This document shows, one piece after another, positions 1 through 5,478 of a stretch of 5,478 bases of DNA. Below the pieces are notes generated by a model. That model had not been told where the DNA came from. It made no database searches and worked only from the letters and a program-made list of their open reading frames with translations. Within the stretch, counting starts at the first letter, position 1, and every line of letters begins with the position of its first letter. Source of the DNA: a bacterium. Its GTDB lineage: Bacteria > JAUVQV01 > DATDCY01. The translations under genes were made by a program, and so were the position numbers. Location of the stretch: assembly GCA_036524115.1 (NCBI GenBank), contig DATDCY010000369.1, forward strand, positions 1 through 5,478. The letters are read 5' to 3'.

Positions 1-2
1 AG

Positions 3-1433
3 GGCGCCGCCGCTGCGGCCGCGGGACGCGGACGGCGTGGCGGCGATCGCGAGCGCCGCCGCGAGTCGGTCGCCCTCGAGCCGATCCCGCTGCCCGAGCT
101 GCCGCCGATCCCGCCGTGGCACCCGCCGCAGGACGTGACGCGGTTCGCCGCGTACGACCTGCCCCCCGCGGTGCAGGCCGGGATCACCGACGCGGGCTTC
201 GCCGAGTGCACGGCCGTGCAGTCGCGGGTGCTGCCGCTGTCGCTCCAGGGCAGGGACGTCGCGGCCCAGTCGCAGACCGGCACCGGCAAGACCGCGGCCT
301 TCCTGATCACGATCTTCTCGCGCCTGCTCTGGCGCGGTCCCGTCGCGGGACCGAAGCCGCGGGCGCTCGTCATCGTCCCGACGCGCGAGCTGGCCGTGCA
401 GATCGAGAGCGACGCGCGCCAGCTCGGCGCCCACACCGGCCTCACGGCCGTCGCCATCTTCGGCGGCGTGGACTACGAGAAGCAGCGGCAGGCGCTGCGC
501 CTGGGCGCCGACCTCGTGGTCGGCACCCCCGGCCGGCTCATCGACTACCTCAAGCAGGGCGCCTGGCGGCCGGAGGGCGTCGAGATCCTCGTCATCGACG
601 AGGCCGACCGCATGTTCGACATGGGCTTCGTCCGCGACCTGCGCTACATCCTCCAGCGGCTGCCGCACTACGAGCGCCGCCAGACGCTGCTCTTCTCCGC
701 GACGCTCAACTACTCGGTCACCGAGGTCACCTACGAGTACATGCACCTGCCCGAGGAGATCCGCGCGACCCCCGCGCGCATGACCGCCGAGAAGGCCGAG
801 GAGGTCCTGCACCACGTCGGGCGCGACGAGAAGCCGGCGCTGCTGCTCGGCATCATGGAGCGCGAGAAGCCGGAGCGGACGATGATCTTCACGAACACCA
901 AGGCCGAGGCCGAGAAGGTCGCCAAGCTCCTCGAGCACCACGGCCTGCGCGCGCGCGGCATCACCGGCAACCTCGAGCAGGCGCGGCGGCTCAAGCTCAT
1001 GGAGGAGTTCAAGAGCGGCGATCTCCCGATCATGGTCGCCACCGACGTCGCCTCGCGCGGACTGCACATCGAGGGCGTGACCCACGTCGTGAACTGGGAC
1101 CTGCCGCAGGACCCGGAGGACTACGTGCACCGCATCGGGCGCACGGCGCGGGCGGGCGCAGTGGGCAGGGCCATCTCGCTCGCGGACGAGAGCGGCGCGC
1201 TGAACCTCGAGGCCATCGAGAAGCTCATCGGCTACAAGATCCCGGTGGTCTGGCACACCCAGGAGCACCTCGCCGAGGTGCGGCCGGGCTGGCGCGAGGC
1301 GGCGGCCCGGGAGCGGCGCGAACGGGAGCGCGAGCTGGAGGCGCGGGGGATCAGGCCGCGCCGGCCCTCGGGCGGCCCGGGACGGGGCCGCCCCGGCGGC
1401 TCGCGTCCGGGCGGCTCCCGCCGCCGCAGCTGA
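3..1433 (+). CDS. rhlB: RhlB-type DEAD-box ATP-dependent RNA helicase (5'-partial)
   Basis: This is an ATP-dependent RNA helicase that unwinds RNA duplexes in the cytoplasm; RhlB in E. coli works with the degradosome. Numbering from the GTG codon at 135, the motifs run in order: Q-motif region (residues 3-43), motif I AQSQTGTGKT (44-53), PTRELAVQ (82-89), TPGR (131-134), DEAD (155-158), SAT (188-190), motif IV around IFTNTKAEAE (251-260), motif V ATDVASRGLHIEGV (302-315) and motif VI HRIGRTARAG (332-341). The segment after motif VI (SLADESGALNLEAIEKLIG, then IPV) closely follows E. coli RhlB, which favours RhlB over RhlE or DeaD. The tail (about 388-432) is basic and Arg/Gly-rich, as in RNA-binding tails. 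The frame is open to the window's left edge with no ATG, GTG or TTG between 3 and 135, and GTG 135 has no good ribosome binding site. The upstream residues are Arg-rich, then Pro-rich with a Trp before the core, like the N-terminal extension of Pseudomonas RhlB. The true start therefore probably lies upstream of the window; GTG 135 is the fallback (432 aa). Confidence 0.93.
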   Translation, partial: GAAAAAAGRGRRGGDRERRRESVALEPIPLPELPPIPPWHPPQDVTRFAAYDLPPAVQAGITDAGFAECTAVQSRVLPLSLQGRDVAAQSQTGTGKTAAFLITIFSRLLWRGPVAGPKPRALVIVPTRELAVQIESDARQLGAHTGLTAVAIFGGVDYEKQRQALRLGADLVVGTPGRLIDYLKQGAWRPEGVEILVIDEADRMFDMGFVRDLRYILQRLPHYERRQTLLFSATLNYSVTEVTYEYMHLPEEIRATPARMTAEKAEEVLHHVGRDEKPALLLGIMEREKPERTMIFTNTKAEAEKVAKLLEHHGLRARGITGNLEQARRLKLMEEFKSGDLPIMVATDVASRGLHIEGVTHVVNWDLPQDPEDYVHRIGRTARAGAVGRAISLADESGALNLEAIEKLIGYKIPVVWHTQEHLAEVRPGWREAAARERRERERELEARGIRPRRPSGGPGRGRPGGSRPGGSRRRS

Positions 1434-1435
1434 TT

Positions 1436-1469
1436 CGAGACTTCCCGGAGGACCTTCGGACAGGTCTCG
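1436..1469. terminator. weak inverted repeat just after the helicase stop
   Basis: CGAGAC (1436-1441) and GTCTCG (1464-1469) are perfect reverse complements, with a possible inner TCC/GGA pairing. The repeat starts 3 nt after the helicase TGA. There is no T-tract, so termination is a guess from position only. Confidence 0.22.
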
Positions 1470-1517
1470 CGGGCCGCTCAGACGGGGTCAGATGCAAGGC
1501 GGACGACGATCCGGCGA

Positions 1518-1543
1518 CTGAGACGGCCTGGTGGCCGTCGCAG
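1518..1543. terminator. stem-loop between convergent genes, possible bidirectional terminator
   Basis: GACGGCC (1522-1528), loop TGGT, then GGCCGTC (1533-1539) form a perfect 7-bp GC-rich stem. CTG (1518-1520) and CAG (1541-1543) extend it across one A/G mismatch. It lies in the 148-bp gap between the helicase and cheB stop codons, about 38 nt past the cheB stop on the minus strand. Position and symmetry suit a shared terminator or a 3'-end stabilising structure. Neither side has a T-run, so it is not a textbook intrinsic terminator. I see nothing else in the gap. Confidence 0.4.
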
Positions 1544-1581
1544 GGAGCCGGGAGGAGTTCAACGCCGCAGATGGCCCCGTA

Positions 1582-2649
1582 TCAGCGGCCCGCGCGAACG
1601 CTGGCCGTCAGGCGTTCGGCGATGCGCGCGAGCGGCAGGACCTCGGCGGCTGCCCCCATCTCGATGGCCGCCCGCGGCATGCCGTAGACGACGCAGCTCT
1701 CCTCGCTCTCGGCGATGGTGTACCCGCCGCGCGAGCGGATCGCCCACATCCCGAACGCGCCGTCGGTGCCCATCCCCGTGAGGAGCACCCCGGCGACGCG
1801 CGCGCCGTACACCTCCGCCGCCGACTGCATCGCGGCATCCACGCTCGGCCGGTAGATGGCGTCCGCCGGCGCGGGCACGATGAGCACCGCCGGCTCGCCG
1901 CCGCTGAGCACGATGCGCAGGTGCTGCCCGCCCGGCGCGACGAGGACCTCCCCCGGCCGCAGGCGGTCGCCCTGCTCGGCCTCGCGCACGGAGAGCGCGC
2001 CCGCGGCGTCCAGCCGCTGGGCCAGCGGGCGGGTGAAGCCCGCGGGGATGTGCTGGACGACGACGACCGCCGCCGGGAAGTCGCCCGGGAGAGCGGGGAT
2101 GACGCGGTGCAGCGCCGGCGGCCCTCCCGTCGAGGCGCCGATGATCACGAGGTCGGCCTTGCCGGCCACGGGGACGGCCGGGGGCGGAGGCGGGGCGGCC
2201 GCCGCGACCGGCACCTCCTCCCGGCCGAGCCGTGCCGGATTCACCGCCGCGGCGGTGCGAACCTTGGCCAGCAGCTCGGCGCCGATGCCCAGCACGTCGG
2301 CGCGCGAGAGCAGCGCCGTCTTGTCCACGAAGTCCACCGCCCCGAGATCGAGCGCCTGCAGCGTGACCTCGGCGCCCTCCTGGGTGAGCGAGGAGAGCAT
2401 GAGCACCCGCACCGGGCTCTCGCGCATCGCGCAGGCGAGCACCTTGAGACCGTCGAGGCGCGGCATCATGACGTCCAGGGTGACGACGTCGGGACGCAGC
2501 GCGCGGATCTTCGCGAGCGCGTCGATGCCATCGGCCGCGGTGCCGACGACCTGCACCCCCGCCTCCGCGCCGAGGAGCGCCTCGAGCGTGCGGCGCACCA
2601 GCGGCGAGTCGTCGACGACGAGGACCCGGATCGGCTGCGGGATGGCCAT
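1582..2649 (-). CDS. cheB: CheB protein-glutamate methylesterase/deamidase, response-regulator type
   Basis: CheB removes methyl groups from glutamates of chemoreceptors (and deamidates glutamines) in the cytoplasm, resetting receptor signalling when phosphorylated by CheA. The 355-aa length is normal for the family. The N-terminal receiver domain (about 7-125) has the acidic pair Asp13-Asp14, phospho-acceptor Asp59 in LDVMMP, Ser86 in LSS, and Lys110 in VDK. An Ala/Pro-rich linker (about 141-164) leads to the CheB methylesterase domain (about 165-350). The catalytic triad is Ser173 (GASTGG), His200 (VVQHIP) and Asp296 (GMGTDG), so the protein looks fully active. The ATG at 2649 is the only usable start: in-frame codons back to the pckA stop contain no ATG, GTG or TTG. 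There is no recognisable Shine-Dalgarno sequence; the 27 nt upstream are C-rich. Translation may depend on ribosomes arriving from pckA, whose stop is in the same frame. No cheR, cheA, cheW or receptor gene is present in the window, so the targets are unknown. Confidence 0.95.
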   Translation of the reverse strand: MAIPQPIRVLVVDDSPLVRRTLEALLGAEAGVQVVGTAADGIDALAKIRALRPDVVTLDVMMPRLDGLKVLACAMRESPVRVLMLSSLTQEGAEVTLQALDLGAVDFVDKTALLSRADVLGIGAELLAKVRTAAAVNPARLGREEVPVAAAAPPPPPAVPVAGKADLVIIGASTGGPPALHRVIPALPGDFPAAVVVVQHIPAGFTRPLAQRLDAAGALSVREAEQGDRLRPGEVLVAPGGQHLRIVLSGGEPAVLIVPAPADAIYRPSVDAAMQSAAEVYGARVAGVLLTGMGTDGAFGMWAIRSRGGYTIAESEESCVVYGMPRAAIEMGAAAEVLPLARIAERLTASVRAGR

Positions 2650-2676
2650 GTCGGGGGCGCGCGGCGTGGCGGGAGC

Positions 2677-4395
2677 CTACAGCCGGTGCGTGGCCGCGAG
2701 CGCCTTGAGGATCGCCGGGTCGAGCTTCGGGAAGCGCTCGAGGTAGGCGACCCGCTCGCGGTTGAGCGTGCGCACGAGTTCCTCGCGCTCCGCGGCGCCG
2801 TAGAGCTTGCGCGGGTCGAAGCGCTTCATGTCGTAGATCTTGCCGTGCTCGTCGGTGACGCCGGAGATCAGCACGCGCGTCCCGTAGTCCGGGTCGGCGT
2901 CCCACTCGCCCGAGTCGCGGAACAGCGCGCGCGTCACGTAGCCGATGCCGTTCTTCCAGGGGCGGTTGGCGGCGCGCCTGGGGACAAGCGGGCTCTCGGG
3001 GTTCGGCACCTCGCCGACGCCGCCGGTGTTCAGCAGGAACGAGCGGACCTTCCCCTCGTAGCGCTTGAGGTAGTCGTAGAAGATGTTCCCCTCCTCGGCG
3101 GGGTCGCCGACGATGAAGGGGTTCGTCCCGACCTCGCGCACGCTCTGCCCGGCCTTCGAGGGGTCCCCGGCGGCGGTCTCGATGCTCTCGCCGAGCATGA
3201 AGTAGGCGACGCTCTGCTCGGGGGTCAGCTCCTGGAGGATCGGGCAGACGGTGTTGCGGCGGGTGTTGAAGATGATGCACAGCGCGTCGAGCTCATCGAG
3301 CGCCGGCAGGTCGATCGAGTCGTGGCGCCGGTCGCGCGGCAGCGCCCTGATCGGCAGGATGCCGCGGCCGTTGGCGCAGAGGTCCTCCTCGAGGTACTGG
3401 ATCTCGCCGAGGTGGTCGACGTAGAGGTTCTGGGAGACGAAGGCCGGGGACTCCACGGCCGGCCGCAGCAGCACGTCGTCGGCGTCGAGGTCGGTCTTGA
3501 GGAAGAGCCCCTGCTCGGTCCCGAGCACGCGGCCGTCGGCGAGGCGCAGCCCGACGAAGTCGTCCTGCACCACGAGCGACTGCTCGCCCGCCTGGTCGAG
3601 GAAGTGCGTGTGGCCGACGTTCGTCGTCTTGCCCGTGCCGGAGTTGCCGAGGATGGCGACGCCGTAGCGGGTGAAGCCGCCGGTGCGCGCGTTCTTCGCC
3701 CGGACGACCTTCGTCCCCGCGTGGATGCCGAGGTAGCCGCGCTGCTTGGCGAGGTACATCGCCATGCGCAGCATCCCCTTCTTGGCCTCGCCCATGTAGT
3801 CGCAGCCGATGCCGACCGTGACGTTGCTCTCCGGGAAGCCGTAGAAGCGCCCGAAGACGCCGGTGTGGATGTCGGGCACCATGAGGATGTAGAGGTCCTC
3901 GGCGCCGGGGACGAGGTCGCGCTCCGCGTACATCTTGCCCCACATGTAGGGCACGTGGTGGTTGGCGCGTTGCTTGGTGGTGACCAGGAGGTGGCAGTTG
4001 AAGGTGAACTTCGGGTCGTCGCCCGAGCCCATGACCCGGTAGACGTAGTCGACCGGCAGCTGGTTCACGTGGCCGGCGAAGGACTTCCCGCCGAACTCGC
4101 CGCCGAAGACCCGGGTGAACTCGCGGTCCATGCCGCGCAGGGTCTCCGTCTGCTCCGGGCCCATCTTCGGCGGCTGCACCTTCTCCGAGCCGACGATGAC
4201 CGTGAACTTCGCCGAGCGGTTGCGCACCCGCGTGTCCCAGTTGTAGCCGCCGAAGACGTTGCGCTGGCCGCTGCTCTCGGCGAGGCGCCCGAGTTCGGGG
4301 CCGGTGTAGAGGGTCACGTTCGTCCCCACGTGGCGCGAGCGGTCCACGAGCCCCCGGACCAGCCCCACCACCCTGTCGCCGTCGTACGCTGCCAT
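2677..4395 (-). CDS. pckA: phosphoenolpyruvate carboxykinase, ATP-type family, divergent member
   Basis: The family catalyses oxaloacetate + ATP to phosphoenolpyruvate + CO2 + ADP, the entry to gluconeogenesis, in the cytoplasm. The ATG at 4395 gives 572 aa (E. coli PckA has 540) and is preceded at the right distance by GAGGAGA; an in-frame ATG further up (4518) lies upstream of the predicted promoter and is unlikely. Family landmarks: Arg60 in NRSAKF (matching GRSPKD), Tyr200 and Lys205-Lys206 in DYMGEAKKGM, His225, the P-loop GNSGTGKTT (250-258), Asp278-Asp279 (metal-binding kinase-2 motif), NTGG (456-459), Arg489 in VTRA, and FDPRKLY near the C-terminus. The SGTGKT P-loop separates it from GTP-type enzymes, which carry a CGKTN-like loop. 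Odd point: in my hand alignment the Arg before Leu-Thr in E. coli PPVSRLT is Glu389 here (CPILQELT), with Arg379-Arg380 nearby. Either this is a sub-family with a rearranged site, or the activity has changed. It appears to be first in an operon with cheB. Family membership is very likely; enzymatic activity is less certain. Confidence 0.87.
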   Translation of the reverse strand: MAAYDGDRVVGLVRGLVDRSRHVGTNVTLYTGPELGRLAESSGQRNVFGGYNWDTRVRNRSAKFTVIVGSEKVQPPKMGPEQTETLRGMDREFTRVFGGEFGGKSFAGHVNQLPVDYVYRVMGSGDDPKFTFNCHLLVTTKQRANHHVPYMWGKMYAERDLVPGAEDLYILMVPDIHTGVFGRFYGFPESNVTVGIGCDYMGEAKKGMLRMAMYLAKQRGYLGIHAGTKVVRAKNARTGGFTRYGVAILGNSGTGKTTNVGHTHFLDQAGEQSLVVQDDFVGLRLADGRVLGTEQGLFLKTDLDADDVLLRPAVESPAFVSQNLYVDHLGEIQYLEEDLCANGRGILPIRALPRDRRHDSIDLPALDELDALCIIFNTRRNTVCPILQELTPEQSVAYFMLGESIETAAGDPSKAGQSVREVGTNPFIVGDPAEEGNIFYDYLKRYEGKVRSFLLNTGGVGEVPNPESPLVPRRAANRPWKNGIGYVTRALFRDSGEWDADPDYGTRVLISGVTDEHGKIYDMKRFDPRKLYGAAEREELVRTLNRERVAYLERFPKLDPAILKALAATHRL

Positions 4396-4400
4396 GCTCG

Positions 4401-4407
4401 TCTCCTC
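4401..4407 (-). promoter_or_regulatory. ribosome binding site fixing the pckA start
   Basis: On the minus strand GAGGAGA ends 5 nt before the ATG at 4395. It is the reason for choosing this start over the in-frame ATG at 4518, whose extra 41 residues are Arg/Ala-rich and show no family similarity. Confidence 0.75.
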
Positions 4408-4429
4408 GCCCTTCCCGGGCCCGCGGGCC

Positions 4430-4464
4430 ACTGCGCGCGTTGGTTCGGCCGCGCGCGCCGCAGT
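4430..4464. repeat. inverted repeat covering the predicted pckA transcription start and leader
   Basis: ACTGCG (4430-4435) and CGCAGT (4459-4464) are perfect reverse complements. The stem continues inward as CGCG (4436-4439) with CGCG (4454-4457) across a one-base bulge (4458), giving about 10 pairs. The predicted pckA start site is near 4463, so the repeat could fold as a 5'-terminal hairpin of the mRNA or act as an operator just downstream of the promoter. A separate 12-bp palindrome, GGCCCGCGGGCC, follows at 4418-4429. Confidence 0.45.
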
Positions 4465-4469
4465 TGTCC

Positions 4470-4499
4470 TTTGTACCGCGCCGCGCCGCGCCCTGTCAA
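4470..4499 (-). promoter_or_regulatory. sigma70-type promoter for pckA-cheB
   Basis: On the minus strand there is a perfect -35 box TTGACA (4499-4494), an 18-bp spacer, and a -10 box TACAAA (4475-4470; 4 of 6 consensus). The predicted start is near 4463, leaving a leader of about 68 nt before the ATG. The AT-bearing boxes stand out in very GC-rich surroundings. The spacer (4476-4493) is entirely G/C: three tandem CCGCG pentamers plus CCC, read on the plus strand. Confidence 0.65.
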
Positions 4500-4555
4500 C
4501 GAACCCGGCCGACGACACGCCTCCCGGGCCTGCCCCGACCGGCGCCGGCCGCCCG

Positions 4556-4564
4556 TGCTACCAT
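4556..4564 (+). promoter_or_regulatory. possible extended -10 element for the exported-protein gene
   Basis: TGCTACCAT has the TG-N-hexamer layout of an extended -10, and TACCAT matches 4 of 6 consensus positions. No -35 box is seen 17 bp upstream. A start near 4571 would place both leader hairpins (4582-4612) in the mRNA. Weak on its own. Confidence 0.28.
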
Positions 4565-4581
4565 GGAGGCAACCTGACAGC

Positions 4582-4612
4582 CGCCTTCGGGCGCGTGCCG
4601 GGACACCGGCAC
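4582..4612 (+). promoter_or_regulatory. tandem leader hairpins directly before a Shine-Dalgarno
   Basis: The first hairpin is CGCC-TTCG-GGCG (4582-4593), a 4-bp stem closed by the very stable C(UUCG)G tetraloop. One base later comes GTGCCGG-GACA-CCGGCAC (4595-4612), a perfect 7-bp stem with a 4-nt loop. The second stem ends at the base before the AAGGAGG ribosome binding site. It may stabilise the mRNA 5' end or hold the ribosome site unpaired; as DNA, the 18-bp dyad could equally be a repressor site. The structure is seen in the sequence; the function is inferred. Confidence 0.5.
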
Positions 4613-4619
4613 AAGGAGG
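4613..4619 (+). promoter_or_regulatory. strong ribosome binding site of the exported-protein gene
   Basis: AAGGAGG is a near-perfect Shine-Dalgarno sequence, 7 nt before the ATG at 4627. It fixes that start and shows the gene is real rather than the tail of the very long spurious frame open since 1531. Confidence 0.88.
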
Positions 4620-4626
4620 AGACACC

Positions 4627-5160
4627 ATGCGCACGACACTTCGACCGCTCGCCTCGTTGGCTCTGGCCGCAGCCGCGCTGGCCGGGACGCTCGCCCTCCC
4701 CGCGGGGACGGCGGCGCAGATGTGCCCCATGGGCGGGGCGCAGATCGTGGCGGAGACCGACCGCGACAAGACGCTCGCCTGGGGCAAGGGAAAGACCCGT
4801 GCGGAGGTCACCGACAGCGCCCCGGCGGAGTGGAGCGTGGTCACCTTCAGCGCGGCGGACGAGGGGATCGCGCTGCTCGTCGCGCCCGGGCAGGTCTTCT
4901 TCGGCGTGCCGGGCCGCGGCGGCGAGACCTACCCGCGGGACATCGACCGCGCCTTCGGCGCCGACCGCGCAAAGCTCCGCGAGGCGATCCGCGCGACGCT
5001 GCCGGAGCTGGTGGCCGCGGGCGTCGTCCGCATCGACGCCGCGGACATCCCGGCGATCGCCGCCGCGGCCGGCCTGGGGACGCTCGAGAAGGGGACGGGC
5101 GGCTGGGCGCTGAAGACCCAGGACTGCCAGGCCGCGGACCTGCCCACGTCGGGCTTGTAG
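4627..5160 (+). CDS. small exported protein of unknown function with MCPM motif
   Basis: I do not recognise a family. The 177-aa product begins with a clear Sec signal peptide: Arg2 and Arg6, a hydrophobic core (about 8-25), and likely cleavage near residues 30-31 after PAGTAA. It is not a good lipobox, because Met precedes Cys33 and no Leu/Val sits three before it. The mature protein (about 147 aa) starts almost at once with MCPMGG (32-37), a Met-Cys-Pro-Met cluster that could bind copper or another soft metal, and has its only other cysteine at 167 near the C-terminus. The two cysteines could form a disulfide. The middle has alternating hydrophobic stretches (about 69-95, beta-like), then a probably helical part (about 105-150). 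The gene has its own strong ribosome site and leader hairpins and is divergent from pckA. It is convergent with the CPFC membrane protein gene, with only 4 nt between the stops. The periplasmic location is inferred from the signal peptide. Confidence 0.78.
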   Translation: MRTTLRPLASLALAAAALAGTLALPAGTAAQMCPMGGAQIVAETDRDKTLAWGKGKTRAEVTDSAPAEWSVVTFSAADEGIALLVAPGQVFFGVPGRGGETYPRDIDRAFGADRAKLREAIRATLPELVAAGVVRIDAADIPAIAAAAGLGTLEKGTGGWALKTQDCQAADLPTSGL

Positions 5161-5164
5161 CCGT

Positions 5165-5478
5165 CTACGGCCTGAAGTCAGTCCGCAGGAGCAGCCAGGC
5201 GACGATCGCCGCGAGCAGCGCCCAGAAGCCGACGGAGACGGCGACGAGGCGCCGCTGCGCGCGCGGGACCACCGCCGCCAGGCTGGGAATCCGCCCGGCC
5301 GGCGCGATCGCCCCGGCCGCGATGCCCGTGACGCCGCCGCCGAGGAGCGCCAGGTAGAGGGCGTAGCCGACGTAGTGGTAGTCCGACTGCAGCACACAGA
5401 AGGGGCAGCGGTGCGTCGGCAGCTCGTAGCAGTACATCCCGATGAACGAGACGAGCGACGCCGCGCCCACCGCGAGGG
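5165..5478 (-). CDS. C-terminal part of a membrane protein with CPFC motif (5'-partial)
   Basis: The frame is open to the right edge of the window; the GTG at 5470 is only an internal candidate start, so the protein very likely begins outside. Numbering from that GTG, the visible 101 residues hold a short hydrophobic stretch (about 3-14), a segment ELPTHRCPFCVLQSDYHY (about 16-33) with the Cys22-Pro-Phe-Cys25 pair, a membrane span (about 34-58), a basic loop (about 68-74, RAQRR) and a final membrane span (about 75-95). The protein ends with a short Arg-containing tail. By the positive-inside rule the basic loop is probably cytoplasmic, which would put CPFC on the outer face. A CPxC pair at a membrane surface recalls thiol-redox or metal-handling proteins such as DsbB or VKOR, but the order of elements does not let me assign it to either. 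Function unknown. Confidence 0.75.
   Translation of the reverse strand, partial: LAVGAASLVSFIGMYCYELPTHRCPFCVLQSDYHYVGYALYLALLGGGVTGIAAGAIAPAGRIPSLAAVVPRAQRRLVAVSVGFWALLAAIVAWLLLRTDFRP

Noticed and set aside
116-1687. A 523-codon plus-strand open frame overlapping the helicase.
   Set aside because: It is a shifted frame of the helicase with Arg/Pro/Ala-rich composition and no domain; the helicase frame carries every DEAD-box motif.
1559-3280. A 573-codon minus-strand frame across cheB and the 3' half of pckA.
   Set aside because: It is an out-of-frame shadow of the two real genes, very rich in Arg, Gly and His, with no recognisable domain.
4396-4518. An N-terminal extension of pckA from an in-frame ATG at 4518.
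   Set aside because: It would start upstream of the predicted promoter, shows no family similarity, and the ATG at 4395 has a good ribosome site.
4563-4577. A four-codon leader frame (ATG to TGA) before the exported-protein gene.
   Set aside because: It is too short to judge, has no ribosome site, and overlaps or precedes the likely transcription start.
1531-5160. A 1209-codon plus-strand open frame running antisense through cheB and pckA.
   Set aside because: It is opposite two well-recognised genes and has the Arg/Ala/Gly-rich, low-complexity composition of a GC-driven shadow frame. Only its last 177 codons, from ATG 4627 with a strong ribosome site, look real.
5142-5171. Short dyads (GCCC/GGGC and GCCG/CGGC) around the two convergent stop codons, as a shared terminator.
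   Set aside because: The stems are only 4 bp with no T-tract, which is expected by chance at this base composition.

Overview
This is a GC-rich bacterial window (roughly 70% G+C by eye, with strong G/C preference at third codon positions). It carries ordinary chromosomal genes and no mobile element, tRNA, rRNA or CRISPR array. Gene content and codon use would fit a high-GC deltaproteobacterium-like lineage (Desulfuromonadota, Myxococcota or relatives). That placement is an impression, not a demonstration.

Layout, left to right. (1) Positions 3-1433 (+) encode an RhlB-type DEAD-box RNA helicase whose 5' end lies outside the window. (2) Positions 1434-1581 are a convergent intergenic gap with two inverted repeats; the better one (1518-1543) may end transcription from both sides. 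(3) A minus-strand pair follows: an ATP-type phosphoenolpyruvate carboxykinase-like gene (2677-4395), then 27 nt downstream a complete CheB chemotaxis methylesterase (1582-2649). (4) A 231-bp divergent control region (4396-4626) holds a convincing sigma70-type promoter for the carboxykinase gene. It also has a dyad around that promoter's predicted start site, and on the other strand two hairpins directly before a strong ribosome binding site. (5) Positions 4627-5160 (+) encode a small exported protein of unknown function. (6) Positions 5165-5478 (-) are the C-terminal part of a membrane protein with a CPFC motif, cut by the right edge and convergent with the exported protein gene.

The least ordinary part is the pckA-cheB pair. 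The carboxykinase keeps almost every ATP-PEPCK active-site motif, yet by hand alignment it has Glu where the E. coli enzyme has its catalytic Arg before the Leu-Thr pair (Arg333). It appears to be co-transcribed with a CheB that has no chemotaxis genes beside it within this window. The exported protein (MCPM motif, two cysteines) and the CPFC membrane protein may share a thiol or metal role in the cell envelope, but only their proximity and motifs suggest this. I found no clearly new multi-gene system.
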